Positions 1-7,477 are shown, numbered from the stretch's first letter. The stretch is 14,840 nt of DNA from UMGS1502 sp045545435 (GCA_045545435.1 JAZQAV010000202.1:1-14840), one strand, 5' to 3'. The notes: generated by a model not told the origin, from the letters alone. A program made the numbers and translations.

Positions 1-2
1 TC

Positions 3-101
3 GACGCCTACATCGTCCACTGGAACACAAGGAGGCGCCAAGTTAAACTGAAGGGACTGACCCCGGAGGAATTCCGGAATCAGTCCCTATGTGCGGCGTA
101 G
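3..101 (+). CDS. IS3-family transposase (OrfB, integrase core), C-terminal fragment
   Basis: The plus-strand frame starting at base 3 gives 32 residues and a TAG stop; the gene runs off the left edge of the window. The residues YIVHWNTRRRQVKLKGL followed by TPEEFRNQSL match the end of IS3-family OrfB transposases, where a Y-I-x-W/Y-N-x-x-R stretch, K-L-K-G-hydrophobic and [ST]-P-x-E-[FY]-R precede the stop. The family carries an rve/DDE integrase core that moves the element by copy-out/paste-in. The catalytic DDE residues are outside the window, so whether the copy is intact cannot be judged. It points toward folC. This is the only plus-strand gene I can support. Confidence 0.85.
   Translation, partial: DAYIVHWNTRRRQVKLKGLTPEEFRNQSLCAA
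52..88 (+). other. Hairpin inside the 3' end of the transposase gene
   Basis: AGGGACTGA at 52-60 is the exact reverse complement of TCAGTCCCT at 80-88. Inside it, CCGGA pairs with TCCGG around a 5-base loop, giving 14 base pairs with one symmetric internal bulge. It lies in codons for the conserved KGLTPEEFRNQSL stretch. No T-tract follows, so it is not a standard terminator. It may be an RNA structure affecting transposase expression, or a by-product of the coding sequence. Confidence 0.45.
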
Positions 102-111
102 GCCGCTTATT

Positions 112-163
112 AGCCCGTCCAAGAACTGGGGTGCAGTTCAATCCGATGGCGGGCTTTCGTTTT
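112..163 (+). terminator. Possible terminator spanning the IS edge
   Basis: AGCCCG (112-117) pairs with CGGGCT (150-155), which is followed by the T-rich TTCGTTTT. Between them GAACTG (123-128) pairs with CAGTTC (134-139), giving a two-part fold. It would stop transposase transcription before it runs antisense into folC. The outer right arm lies beyond the inferred IS end, so the structure depends on the insertion site and could be chance. Confidence 0.35.
117..140 (+). mobile_element. Right terminal inverted repeat of the IS3-family element
   Basis: Sixteen bases after the transposase stop, the sequence ends in TGGGGTGCAGTTCA. This resembles the outer end of IS3-family elements, which finish in CA and often carry a run of G followed by a GTCAGTTCA- or GCAGTTCA-like end. 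I place the element boundary at base 140. The left end and the target duplication lie outside the window, so the exact boundary is inferred. The stretch from here to the folC stop at 259 has no gene. Confidence 0.6.
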
Positions 164-229
164 GCTAAAACCCTCTATCTGTTACCCACATGAGCCGGGC
201 CGTAAGCCCAACAAGGCTGAATCCGTTTG

Positions 230-252
230 CCTTAACGGGACTCCCGTAAAGG
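230..252 (-). terminator. Weak hairpin downstream of folC
   Basis: On the minus strand CCTTTACGGG and CCCGTTAAGG form a 10-position stem with one mismatch and a 3-base loop, 7 bases after the folC stop. No T-tract follows, so at most it is a weak or factor-assisted end of the folC transcript. Confidence 0.3.
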
Positions 253-258
253 GATTTG

Positions 259-1638
259 CTACTTTGCGCAATCCGCCGTTTTCGCAATGGCCTCTTTCAC
301 GCTCGCAATTGAGTACAGGCTGCCAAACGCGCAGATAACATCCCCTGCCCCAGAAAGCGAACGCGCTTTCGCAAAGGCAGCCTCCGCAGAGCCGACAGCA
401 ACAACGCCCTTGTCAAGCGCGATACCGCGCGCAAGCGCTTCCTGCTCGATAGTTTTTGCAAGATCTGCCGCGGTAAGTGCGCGCGGGTTATCGGGCGTGA
501 TACACACAAATCCTGCTGCGCGGTTTATTACCGCGTCAAGCATGCCGCGATAGTCCTTGTCGCCCAAAACGCCCATCACGAAAAGCGGCTTCACCGTCGG
601 GAACAGGTTTTCAAGCGACTCGGCAAGAACCGTGGCACCTTGGGAGTTGTGACCGCCATCCACAATGATGGTTGGGCGATTGGCCGCTGCCTCCACAATT
701 TCAAACCGCGCCTGCCAGCGCGTATGGGCAATGCCCTGCACAATGTTCTCGTCAGAAACCTTCCAGCCGCGCTCACGCAGCGCCATAGCGCATTCGATGG
801 CAAGCGTAGCGTTGTTGGGCTGATACGAACCCAGCAAGGCGGTTTGATAGGCTTGCCCTTTGTACGAAAACTCACGCATGCCCGCTTCGTTTAACCCACC
901 AACAGCCAGCTGGGCAAAGTCGGGAATGCGCACCTGTTCCACTTCCGCTGCTTTGGCTGCCTCCGCGATTGCCGCAGTGGCACCCGCATCGTCTTGCGGA
1001 TAGCTCACCACCGACGCGCCTTTCTTGATGATGCCGGCCTTCTGGGCTGCAATCTCCGCTTTGGTACTCCCCAAGATCTCGGTATGATCGAGGCCGATAC
1101 GCGCAATAGCGCACACTTCAGGCGCCGGTATCACGTTGGTGGAATCAAGCGAACCGCCCAATCCCACTTCCAAAATTGCCACATCACATCTGCTACGAGC
1201 GAAATGCTCGATGGCAACCGCTGTCATAAGCTCGAATTCGGTTGCATGCTCTCCCATCTCAGTGGCAAGCTCCTCTGCGCACGAGCGCACGAACAGCGTG
1301 ACCGCAAGCAGCTCATCAGGGGCAATCATGGTGCCGTCAACCTGAATGCGCTCCTCGAAACGAATAATGTAGGGGCTGGTAAACAGACCCACACGATACC
1401 CTGACTCCAAAAGTATCTGGGACAAATACGAGCACGTTGAGCCTTTTCCGTTCGTACCAGCGACGTGCACGAATTTCATTTTTTCTTGCGGGTTGCCCAT
1501 ACGGTCCAGCAGCGCCTCGATACGCTCAAGGCCGTAATGCGAGGAATGCCAACGCGGATCGTTGATATAGGCAATGGGATCGAAATTGTTGCCCGCATCT
1601 GCAAAAGACGGCGAAATTTCACTCGTGGTGTCCTGCAT
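259..1638 (-). CDS. folC: Bifunctional dihydrofolate synthase / folylpolyglutamate synthase
   Basis: This cytosolic Mur-ligase-family enzyme adds glutamate to dihydropteroate and then further glutamates to folates, using ATP. The 459-residue length fits the family. Visible motifs are the P-loop GTNGKGS (residues 61-67), TSPYI (87-91; most members have SPH), EVGLGGSLDSTNV (157-169), GLDHTEILG (182-190), KAGIIK (200-205), and, further on, DGGHN and GVLGDKD. The open frame extends upstream to 1785, but the extra residues overlap the glycosylase gene. The ATG at 1638 has an AGAAGGG ribosome site 9 bases ahead and begins 16 bases after the glycosylase stop, so the two genes are probably co-transcribed. 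The transcript runs toward the IS3 element. Confidence 0.93.
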   Translation of the reverse strand: MQDTTSEISPSFADAGNNFDPIAYINDPRWHSSHYGLERIEALLDRMGNPQEKMKFVHVAGTNGKGSTCSYLSQILLESGYRVGLFTSPYIIRFEERIQVDGTMIAPDELLAVTLFVRSCAEELATEMGEHATEFELMTAVAIEHFARSRCDVAILEVGLGGSLDSTNVIPAPEVCAIARIGLDHTEILGSTKAEIAAQKAGIIKKGASVVSYPQDDAGATAAIAEAAKAAEVEQVRIPDFAQLAVGGLNEAGMREFSYKGQAYQTALLGSYQPNNATLAIECAMALRERGWKVSDENIVQGIAHTRWQARFEIVEAAANRPTIIVDGGHNSQGATVLAESLENLFPTVKPLFVMGVLGDKDYRGMLDAVINRAAGFVCITPDNPRALTAADLAKTIEQEALARGIALDKGVVAVGSAEAAFAKARSLSGAGDVICAFGSLYSIASVKEAIAKTADCAK

Positions 1639-1654
1639 GCTGGTTACCCTTCTC

Positions 1655-2230
1655 TTATGAGTGGTTACTTTGGGCAATAAGCTCGCCCAGGCGCGCAAAA
1701 TCTTCTTCAAGCGCGAGTTGTTTCGTTCGATCGTAGATGGCAGCTGCCGGGTGGTAGATAGGAAACACTTTGAATTTCCCCGCATACTGCAACGTGCCGT
1801 GCAACCGCGTGATGCCCACCTGGGTCTTCAAGATGAATTTCGTTGCGAAATTGCCCAAGGTGACAATGAACTCAGGGTCTATGGTACGCGTTTGCTCACG
1901 CAGAAACGGCGTGCACACCTCTATTTCCTCGGGCCGCGGATCGCGATTTGAAGGTGGACGGCATTTGAGAACGTTGGCAATGAACACATCGCGCTCCCTG
2001 TTGAGGCCTGCTATTTCGAGCAGCGCATCAAGTTTGTGACCAGCGGCTCCTACAAACGGCTCCCCTTGCAGGTCCTCGTTTTTACCAGGAGCCTCGCCCA
2101 CAATAAGCACGCGCGCATGGGGATTGCCGCTGCCGAACACCGTGTTCGTTCGACCTTGCGCCAAAGAACAACGCTCGCACGCGGCAACCTGCTCGCGCAA
2201 TACCTCAAGCGGAATATGCGGTTTTCCCAT
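1655..2230 (-). CDS. Family 4 (type A, Fe-S) uracil-DNA glycosylase
   Basis: This enzyme removes uracil from DNA as the first step of base-excision repair. The 191-residue product has the family 4 layout: Cys18 and Cys21 (CERC), Cys90 (NVLKCRPPSNRDP) and Cys106 as the four ligands of a 4Fe-4S cluster; the active-site loop GEAPGKNEDLQGEPFVG (45-61); and the late IYHPAA motif, the HP-x-x of UDG motif B. The start at 2230 has AAGGAG 8 bases upstream; the longer frame to 2287 adds an unconserved Cys-rich head and was not used. It lies directly before folC with a 16-base gap. The same family is sometimes labelled as a phage SPO1 DNA polymerase-related protein. No symbol is given because naming varies. 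Confidence 0.92.
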   Translation of the reverse strand: MGKPHIPLEVLREQVAACERCSLAQGRTNTVFGSGNPHARVLIVGEAPGKNEDLQGEPFVGAAGHKLDALLEIAGLNRERDVFIANVLKCRPPSNRDPRPEEIEVCTPFLREQTRTIDPEFIVTLGNFATKFILKTQVGITRLHGTLQYAGKFKVFPIYHPAAAIYDRTKQLALEEDFARLGELIAQSNHS

Positions 2231-2358
2231 AGTCGTGTCTCCTTGTCGCGCCGCGCAAAAACAAGCGCCGCGTTTGCACCTCAGCACCTAGTTTAACCGC
2301 AGCCCGGCCGAATATGCACTCAAACCGACGAGCTGTGCGTCCCACGGCGCAACGATAT

Positions 2359-2428
2359 CCGATGGTCGAGAATCTTTTGGCTTGTCCTCGCTGCGCTGCG
2401 GAATCGCCAAAAGTTTTTCAACCATCGG
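2359..2428. repeat. 23-bp imperfect inverted repeat (70-bp palindromic element) between alr and the glycosylase gene
   Basis: The arm at 2359-2381 (beginning CCGATGGT, ending CTTTTGGC) and the arm at 2406-2428 (beginning GCCAAAAG, ending ACCATCGG) are complementary at 20 of 23 positions, around a 24-base centre that contains a CGCTGCGCTGCG stretch. No T-run follows on either strand, so it is not a standard terminator. It could be a processed or protective RNA hairpin after alr, or a small palindromic repeat element present elsewhere in the genome. The rest of the 2231-2496 gap shows no gene or convincing promoter. Confidence 0.7.
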
Positions 2429-2496
2429 AAATGCCATTGCAAAGCAAGGACGACGCGGAATTCAGGTTCCTGAAACGCCGTAAAACAGTCGAAATC

Positions 2497-3951
2497 CTAC
2501 ACGTACACGCGCGGCATGCGCTGAGCGAAGCCGATGGCTATCTCGTGCTGGATGGTACCCAGCTTGTCGGCCATCTCATCGATGGTGACCTCTTCGTTGC
2601 CCTGTCGACCAACGATGATAACTTCGTCTCCAACCTGCGGATCAATGCGCTTACGCGTTCCGTAGCTTCGCAGGTCAACTTCGAACATGCACTGGTCCAT
2701 GCAGATATTGCCCACCTGGCGCATGCGCTGACCTTGCAGCAGAAAATGCGTGCGGCCCGACAGCCCGCGCACCAGACCATCCGCATACCCCAGCGGCACC
2801 GTGCAAATCTTCACGCTGCCGGGACTGCGGTAATTGAGCCCGTAACTTACTCCTTCGCTCGGAGGCACTAAACGCGTATCGGTAATGCGCGCATGAACGC
2901 TCATAGCGGGCTTCAGATCCGCTATGGGGCGCGTTTCGGGGCATGCCTGGAATCCATAAAGCGAAATGCCCAAACGGGCCATATCGAACTGTACATCGGG
3001 ATAACGATACAGCGCCGCAGAGTTGGCCGTGTGCACGATTCCCGGGTCGATGCCCGCCATGCGCATGTTGTTGATGACCTCTATAAAACGCTTAACTTGA
3101 ATTTGGAAATCGAGCGTATCGGCGCTGTCGGCCGTTGCGTAGTGCGTAAACGTTCCCGCCAAATCAAGCGCCCTGTGAAAGCCAATATGCTGCAAGAACG
3201 GAACCACTTCGTCATAGCGCACGCCAATACGATTCATGCCGGTGTTAACCGCAAGGTGAAACGGCGCGCGCATGCCGTAGAAGTCGGCCATCTCCGCGTA
3301 CGTGATTGCAAATTCGGCCTCGTATATGGAGGGAATGATGTTGTACGCCAGCAACAGCGGAATCGAAGATTCGGGTGGCTGAGCCAAAATCATGAGCGGC
3401 GCATTGATGCCAGCTTTGCGCAGTTCAATTGCCTCAGGAACCGTTGCAACCGACAAATAGTCGGCACCGGAGTTAAGGGCCATTTTAGAAACCTGCACAG
3501 CCCCGTGGCCATATGCATCAGCTTTGACCACGGCCATGAGCCGAGCCCCGCGTTGCAGATGGCGCTTGGCTTCCAGCACGTTGTGGCGGATGGCACTCAG
3601 GTCAATCTCAACCCACGCCCAGCGCCTGTCAAGCTCGGAAATGGCCTCTAAAGCCTCCATGTCGAAAGGCATATCGGGCTCGTTATCGTCCATTTCAAAC
3701 GACGTGCGCGCAAAAGCGTTCGGCACTGACGCATGAGCATTTGCCCCCGTTACCGCACCATGCACGCTACCACGAGACGCCCCTGAAGCGCCCTCGTATG
3801 ATTGAGCGCCTCTATAAGCCCCGGAAGAACGCGGCGGTATTCCCTGTGCGTTTGTGGCGCGCGCGTTTTGGCGCATAGCGTCCGCCGCCGACACAAAACC
3901 CGGTTTGCGTTTGTTGAATCCCGTGAACCCGTTGGGCAACTCTTCGGTCAT
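2497..3951 (-). CDS. alr: Alanine racemase with a long N-terminal extension
   Basis: This PLP enzyme interconverts L- and D-alanine for peptidoglycan synthesis. The core starts near residue 110 (RRWAWVEIDLSAI). Lys143 in VVKADAYGHG binds PLP, and Tyr370 in GVSYGLNY is the second catalytic base. HTANSAALYRYP (307-318) and GNICMDQCMFEV (414-425) are further family blocks. The product has 484 residues, about 100 more than usual. The extra N-terminal segment is rich in Gly, Ala, Ser and Asn and contains an acidic patch (MDDNEPDMPFD, 87-97). The chosen ATG has a GGGTGAG site 5 bases upstream; later in-frame ATGs at residues 26 and 87 lack a clear ribosome site. The gene begins 42 bases after the eno hairpin and may depend on read-through or an unseen promoter. 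Confidence 0.93.
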   Translation of the reverse strand: MTEELPNGFTGFNKRKPGFVSAADAMRQNARATNAQGIPPRSSGAYRGAQSYEGASGASRGSVHGAVTGANAHASVPNAFARTSFEMDDNEPDMPFDMEALEAISELDRRWAWVEIDLSAIRHNVLEAKRHLQRGARLMAVVKADAYGHGAVQVSKMALNSGADYLSVATVPEAIELRKAGINAPLMILAQPPESSIPLLLAYNIIPSIYEAEFAITYAEMADFYGMRAPFHLAVNTGMNRIGVRYDEVVPFLQHIGFHRALDLAGTFTHYATADSADTLDFQIQVKRFIEVINNMRMAGIDPGIVHTANSAALYRYPDVQFDMARLGISLYGFQACPETRPIADLKPAMSVHARITDTRLVPPSEGVSYGLNYRSPGSVKICTVPLGYADGLVRGLSGRTHFLLQGQRMRQVGNICMDQCMFEVDLRSYGTRKRIDPQVGDEVIIVGRQGNEEVTIDEMADKLGTIQHEIAIGFAQRMPRVYV

Positions 3952-3993
3952 ACCATCTCACCCGATACCATCGCAATTTCGGCTTATACAACA

Positions 3994-4020
3994 TTGCGCG
4001 CCCGACATGCGGGCGCGCAA
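3994..4020 (-). terminator. Rho-independent terminator after eno
   Basis: TTGCGCGCCCG and CGGGCGCGCAA form a perfect 11-base-pair GC-rich stem with a 5-base loop, 18 bases after the eno stop. On the minus strand it is followed by TGTTGTATAA, only moderately T-rich, so termination may be partial and allow read-through into alr. Confidence 0.75.
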
Positions 4021-4038
4021 CAAGAACAATCTTACTGA

Positions 4039-5328
4039 TTAGCGCAGGTTGTAGAACGCATCCATACCTGCATACACCGCCTGAGCGCCCAGATCTTCCT
4101 CAATGCGAAGAAGCTGGTTGTATTTCGCAATGCGGTCGGAGCGGCACGGTGCACCCGTCTTGATTTGGCCAGCGTTAGTGGCAACCGAAAGGTCGGCAAT
4201 GGTGGTGTCCTCAGTCTCGCCGGAACGATGGCTTACCACGCAAGCGTAACCAGCCTGCTTGGCCATTTCCATTGCCTCAAGCGTCTCGGTAAGGCTGCCG
4301 ATTTGGTTTACCTTGATGAGGATTGCGTTTGCGCAACCGCGCTCGATACCCATCTTCAAACGCTCGGAGTTGGTAACGAACAGGTCGTCGCCCACCAGCT
4401 GCACGCGATCGCCGATGCGGTCGGTGAGCATCTTCCAGCCGTCCCAGTCTTCCTCGGCCATGCCGTCTTCAATGGAGATGATGGGGTACTTGTTAACCAA
4501 GGCCTCCCAGTAGTCAACCATTTCCTCGCTGGTAAGTTCGCGACCTTCGCCGGCAAGCACGTATTTCTTCTTCTCGACGTCATAGAACTCGGTGGAGGCA
4601 GGATCCATAGCGAACATGATTTCCTCACCGGGCTTGTAACCGGCCTTTTCGCACGCCTGCATGATGTACATAAGCGGCTCTTCGTTCTTGGTGAAGTTGG
4701 GGGCAAAGCCACCTTCATCGCCTACACCGCCACCCAGGCCGGCGTCATGAAGAACCTTCTTGAGCGTGTGATAAATTTCAGCGCACCAACGCAGCGCTTC
4801 GGCGAAATCGGGAGCGCCAACGGGCATGATCATGAACTCTTGGAAGTCGACGTTGTTGTCGGCATGCACGCCGCCGTTGAGAATGTTCATCATGGGCGTG
4901 GGGAGCACATGAGCGTTGGGGCCACCCACATACTTGTACAGCGGAAGCTCTGCAGACTGGGCAGCCGCACGAGCAACGGCCAGCGATGCACCGAGGATGG
5001 CATTGGCGCCGAATTGACCCTTGTTGTTGGTGCCATCGGCTTCAATCATAAGCTCGTCGATTTCGCGCTGGTCAACAGCATCAAGGCCCACCAGCTCGTC
5101 GGCGATTTCGTTGTTCACGTGCTCAACGGCGGTTAAAACGCCTTTGCCCAGATAGCGCTCTTTGTCGCCATCGCGCAGCTCAACAGCCTCAAATGCGCCC
5201 GTGGAGGCACCGGAAGGAACGATTGCGCGACCCATGGAACCGTCGTCGAGTAAGACCTCAACCTCAACCGTGGGATTGCCGCGCGAATCAAGAACTTCGC
5301 GACCATAGACATCAAGGATAATGCTCAT
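4039..5328 (-). CDS. eno: Enolase (phosphopyruvate hydratase)
   Basis: This glycolytic enzyme converts 2-phosphoglycerate to phosphoenolpyruvate. The 429-residue length is typical. Visible elements are the mobile loop SGASTGAFEAVELRD (39-53), the E164 region DFQEFMIMP, E205 in GDEGGFAPN, the Mg2+ ligands D242, E287 (SIEDG) and D314 (GDDL), catalytic K339 in LIKVNQIG, and the signature SHRSGETED (366-374). The reading frame extends to 5403, but the ATG at 5328 has a strong GAGGAGG ribosome site at correct spacing and starts with the family-typical MSIILDVYGREVLDSRG. It appears monocistronic, with its own terminator. I found no convincing promoter hexamers in the 124 bases upstream. Confidence 0.98.
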   Translation of the reverse strand: MSIILDVYGREVLDSRGNPTVEVEVLLDDGSMGRAIVPSGASTGAFEAVELRDGDKERYLGKGVLTAVEHVNNEIADELVGLDAVDQREIDELMIEADGTNNKGQFGANAILGASLAVARAAAQSAELPLYKYVGGPNAHVLPTPMMNILNGGVHADNNVDFQEFMIMPVGAPDFAEALRWCAEIYHTLKKVLHDAGLGGGVGDEGGFAPNFTKNEEPLMYIMQACEKAGYKPGEEIMFAMDPASTEFYDVEKKKYVLAGEGRELTSEEMVDYWEALVNKYPIISIEDGMAEEDWDGWKMLTDRIGDRVQLVGDDLFVTNSERLKMGIERGCANAILIKVNQIGSLTETLEAMEMAKQAGYACVVSHRSGETEDTTIADLSVATNAGQIKTGAPCRSDRIAKYNQLLRIEEDLGAQAVYAGMDAFYNLR

Positions 5329-5451
5329 GCTTGCCTCCTCAGACAAAGCTCGCCAAAATGAACCAGTCGTCGCCTTGCACCGCGCGGCGACGCTAAATTT
5401 CATAATAGCATAGGTGGTTCTTTGCGGACCTAAAGCAAGCGATTAAACCGC

Positions 5452-5541
5452 GCGAAGTCGCGTTAATGGCAACCAAACAACCACTGCGATCAAAGTATGA
5501 AACGGGGCGAAGATGCATTAATGCGTCTAAGCAACCACTGC
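5452..5541. repeat. Two diverged ~36-bp direct repeats at and after the ecfT 3' end
   Basis: The copies at 5452-5487 and 5507-5541 both begin GCGAAG, share TTAATG in the middle and end CAACCACTGC; roughly three quarters of positions agree. The second copy covers the last codons and stop of ecfT, and the first lies just beyond, as if the gene end had been duplicated. The second copy includes the palindrome GCATTAATGC (5515-5524). The remainder of the ecfT-eno gap has no gene. Confidence 0.5.
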
Positions 5542-6309
5542 TAAAAACGCGAGGAGGCAAACACCTGCCACCAGCGCGCCAACATCCGAAACGCGGATGC
5601 GCGCCCCTTCGTCCAAACTGGTTGCAACAATCGACGAGCCCGCCGGCGCCAACCCATAGCAGCGCGCGTCCATTGCCGTCGCAATGGAATCGGCGCGGCG
5701 AAACAAGCTCACGAACAGCGGAATAAATATCGCCCCATGAGCTTTTATACGCGCAAGCAACGGCCCCGCGCCAAACGAGGCCCCGCGCGATGCTTGCGCA
5801 TCTTGGATTTGCTGGTAGTGCTCGGCGATCATAGGAATAAAGCGAACGGCCATCGATAAAACCAAAGCGATATCGCCCACTGGAACGCGCAGTACGCGCA
5901 ACTGCGATAACAAACGCGTGAACGCGGTCAAAAGCTCCGTGGAAGTGGTGGTAAAACACACGATGAAGCTTGCAGCTACCAAAAGCAACATCCGAAGCGC
6001 AACCATAGCACCCGAAAGCAGCCCTTCCGCCACGCTCATACCGTTCGAAAGAGCGCCCGTTACATTGAAGACCACAGAGAAAAGCGCAAGCAGCGCAACG
6101 GGCACCATAAGAAAAGAAAGGGTTTTAACCGGAAGTTTTGCGACGCCCACCGCTACCGCAACCAAGACGGTGCACAAGAGCATCCCCCACCAGCTCTCGA
6201 CGAAAAAGACAGCGATGGTAAAGGCCAGCAACAGGGCGATTTTCACCCGCGCATCACACGCGTGAATGGGCGTGGCCGCTGGAAAATATAGTGTCGTTCG
6301 AATACGCAT
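5527..6309 (-). CDS. ecfT: ECF transporter transmembrane coupling subunit EcfT
   Basis: EcfT links the substrate-binding S component to two ABC ATPases in energy-coupling-factor importers of vitamins and metals. The 260-residue product has several hydrophobic segments (about 24-39, 43-58, 66-86, 98-120, 243-260). It also has the cytoplasmic coupling helices with the two Ala-x-x-Arg motifs that contact the ATPases: AQASRG (171-176) and AMDARCYG (212-219). The ATG at 6309 lacks a good ribosome site but gives the family-like start MRIRTTLYFPAATPIHACDARVK. An in-frame ATG at 6375 would overlap the upstream gene. It begins 25 bases after the SGNH hydrolase stop. No EcfA ATPase or S component is present in the window. 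The related CbiQ/BioN subunits share this fold, so the transported substrate is not known. Confidence 0.85.
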   Translation of the reverse strand: MRIRTTLYFPAATPIHACDARVKIALLLAFTIAVFFVESWWGMLLCTVLVAVAVGVAKLPVKTLSFLMVPVALLALFSVVFNVTGALSNGMSVAEGLLSGAMVALRMLLLVAASFIVCFTTTSTELLTAFTRLLSQLRVLRVPVGDIALVLSMAVRFIPMIAEHYQQIQDAQASRGASFGAGPLLARIKAHGAIFIPLFVSLFRRADSIATAMDARCYGLAPAGSSIVATSLDEGARIRVSDVGALVAGVCLLAFLAVVA

Positions 6310-6334
6310 GGTAGAAGTATCGCATACCGATACG

Positions 6335-7363
6335 CTACTCCCAATAACCCAATTCCTTGCCCTTGTTATAAACAATAACGGCCTTGGCGTAATAGCCGTA
6401 TGAGTTGAGGTGCGTCCAATCAGCCCGCAACTGTTGCGGCACGCATCCGTTCTTTATAAGCACCTCATCCCAATCGGTGGGCACAAGATGCGCGATTTCC
6501 AACCCGTATTCGGCCAAGAACACGCGCATGTTGATGAAATGCTCGCCGAATTCCTCCCGAAGGGCGGCTTCCCAAGCAGTTTCGTCGTAGCCCATACCGT
6601 AATCCAGCGGAATGTCCATATAAGCCAACAAGGACAACTCGGGGTCGTCGGTGTCGCCGATGATGATGTAGGAATCGGTATTCGCATGTTCTAGCATAGC
6701 GTGATACTGGCTTATCAGAACATCCAGGTCACCAGCCCAGCCGCCATTGCTTCCCATCTCGATGACGATGATGTCACCGGGGTGGTCGTTCGCCCGCTCA
6801 ATAAGATCGTAATCTATATGCGACTGCGGTTCTTCGTTCTCCCACTCGTAGTCAAAGTCGTAACCATAGTCGTAGCCGTAATCGTAATAGTAGTCATAGC
6901 CATACTCGTAATCGTCGGCATAACCGTCGTCGTAAGCATCGTCGTAATCGTCTTGGCCAGATTCCATCTCCAACCCGCATTGCATGTAGGCAATCTCGGC
7001 TGACGTTGCACCCGAAACGCCAAAGTTGTACGTGCGTATGCCCGTAAGCATTTCCAAAATTTGAGGATACGACAAATAACTGACGTCGATTGTTGTTGCC
7101 CCCGTCAAAATAACAGCTTCGTCCGCTCCATCACCACGCGTTAAACTGTCACCCCAGCAAACGATTTCACGCGTGTCCAAAATCACATGATCGGCGGTAT
7201 CGGAGGGAAAATCTTCCGGAAGGGGCTTCTCCACCTCTTTCGGAAGCATGACAAACGTGATGGCGCAGGCAATTGCAACCGCTGCGGCAATGCATGCAAC
7301 AACAGCTGGAACAGGCGATCTCTTCCCATGTTTTCCCAAACGCAAGAAGGAATAAGCGCTCAA
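6335..7363 (-). CDS. Membrane-anchored SGNH/GDSL-family hydrolase with Tyr/Asp-rich insertion
   Basis: This is a probable esterase or lipase-like hydrolase acting outside the membrane. A basic N-terminus and one hydrophobic segment (about 18-40) suggest a signal anchor. The SGNH blocks are in order: WGDSLTRG with nucleophile Ser73, NFGVSGATS (113-121), EMGSNGGW (202-209, with Gly-Ser-Asn in place of the usual G-x-N-D), and DWTHLN with Asp315 and His318. Between blocks II and III, residues 138-172 are a low-complexity stretch with 14 Tyr and 13 Asp out of 35. The start codon is TTG, supported by AGGAG 6 bases upstream; no ATG is nearby. It precedes ecfT by 25 bases. The substrate is unknown; cell-wall acetyl groups or glycolipids are possibilities only by family. 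Confidence 0.82.
   Translation of the reverse strand: MSAYSFLRLGKHGKRSPVPAVVACIAAAVAIACAITFVMLPKEVEKPLPEDFPSDTADHVILDTREIVCWGDSLTRGDGADEAVILTGATTIDVSYLSYPQILEMLTGIRTYNFGVSGATSAEIAYMQCGLEMESGQDDYDDAYDDGYADDYEYGYDYYYDYGYDYGYDFDYEWENEEPQSHIDYDLIERANDHPGDIIVIEMGSNGGWAGDLDVLISQYHAMLEHANTDSYIIIGDTDDPELSLLAYMDIPLDYGMGYDETAWEAALREEFGEHFINMRVFLAEYGLEIAHLVPTDWDEVLIKNGCVPQQLRADWTHLNSYGYYAKAVIVYNKGKELGYWE
6848..6952 (-). repeat. Asp-Tyr low-complexity coding repeat
   Basis: This segment encodes residues 138-172 of the SGNH hydrolase. On the plus strand it is a run of GTA and GTC trinucleotides read as Tyr and Asp codons, with Gly interspersed (for example YDYGYDYGYD). The irregular Tyr/Asp register suggests expansion by slippage followed by drift. 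Confidence 0.85.
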
Positions 7364-7477
7364 TGTTTACTCCTGGCAGCCAACATTACGACAAACAATG
7401 CACCACGCGATATACCCACGGCGGACTAACTTTTTGGATGGGAATGATTTTGCGCACGTGAAGGGCGTTCGTCTAGC

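Noticed and set aside
2893..3651. 252-codon plus-strand open frame
   Set aside because: Antisense to the conserved core of alr; no start signal or family resemblance.
4165..5136. 323-codon open frame on the plus strand
   Set aside because: Lies entirely antisense to eno, a certain gene; the product has no recognisable family features and the frame is explained by codon bias of the opposite strand.
5656..5679. Cys instead of Gly in the second EcfT coupling motif (AMDARCYG) as a defect
   Set aside because: From memory many functional EcfT proteins carry ARCY or SRCY at this place, so it is not a sign of decay.
5393..5959. 188-codon minus-strand open frame between ecfT and eno
   Set aside because: Mostly overlaps ecfT in another frame and has a Cys/Arg-rich product without homologous features; the part beyond ecfT is short.
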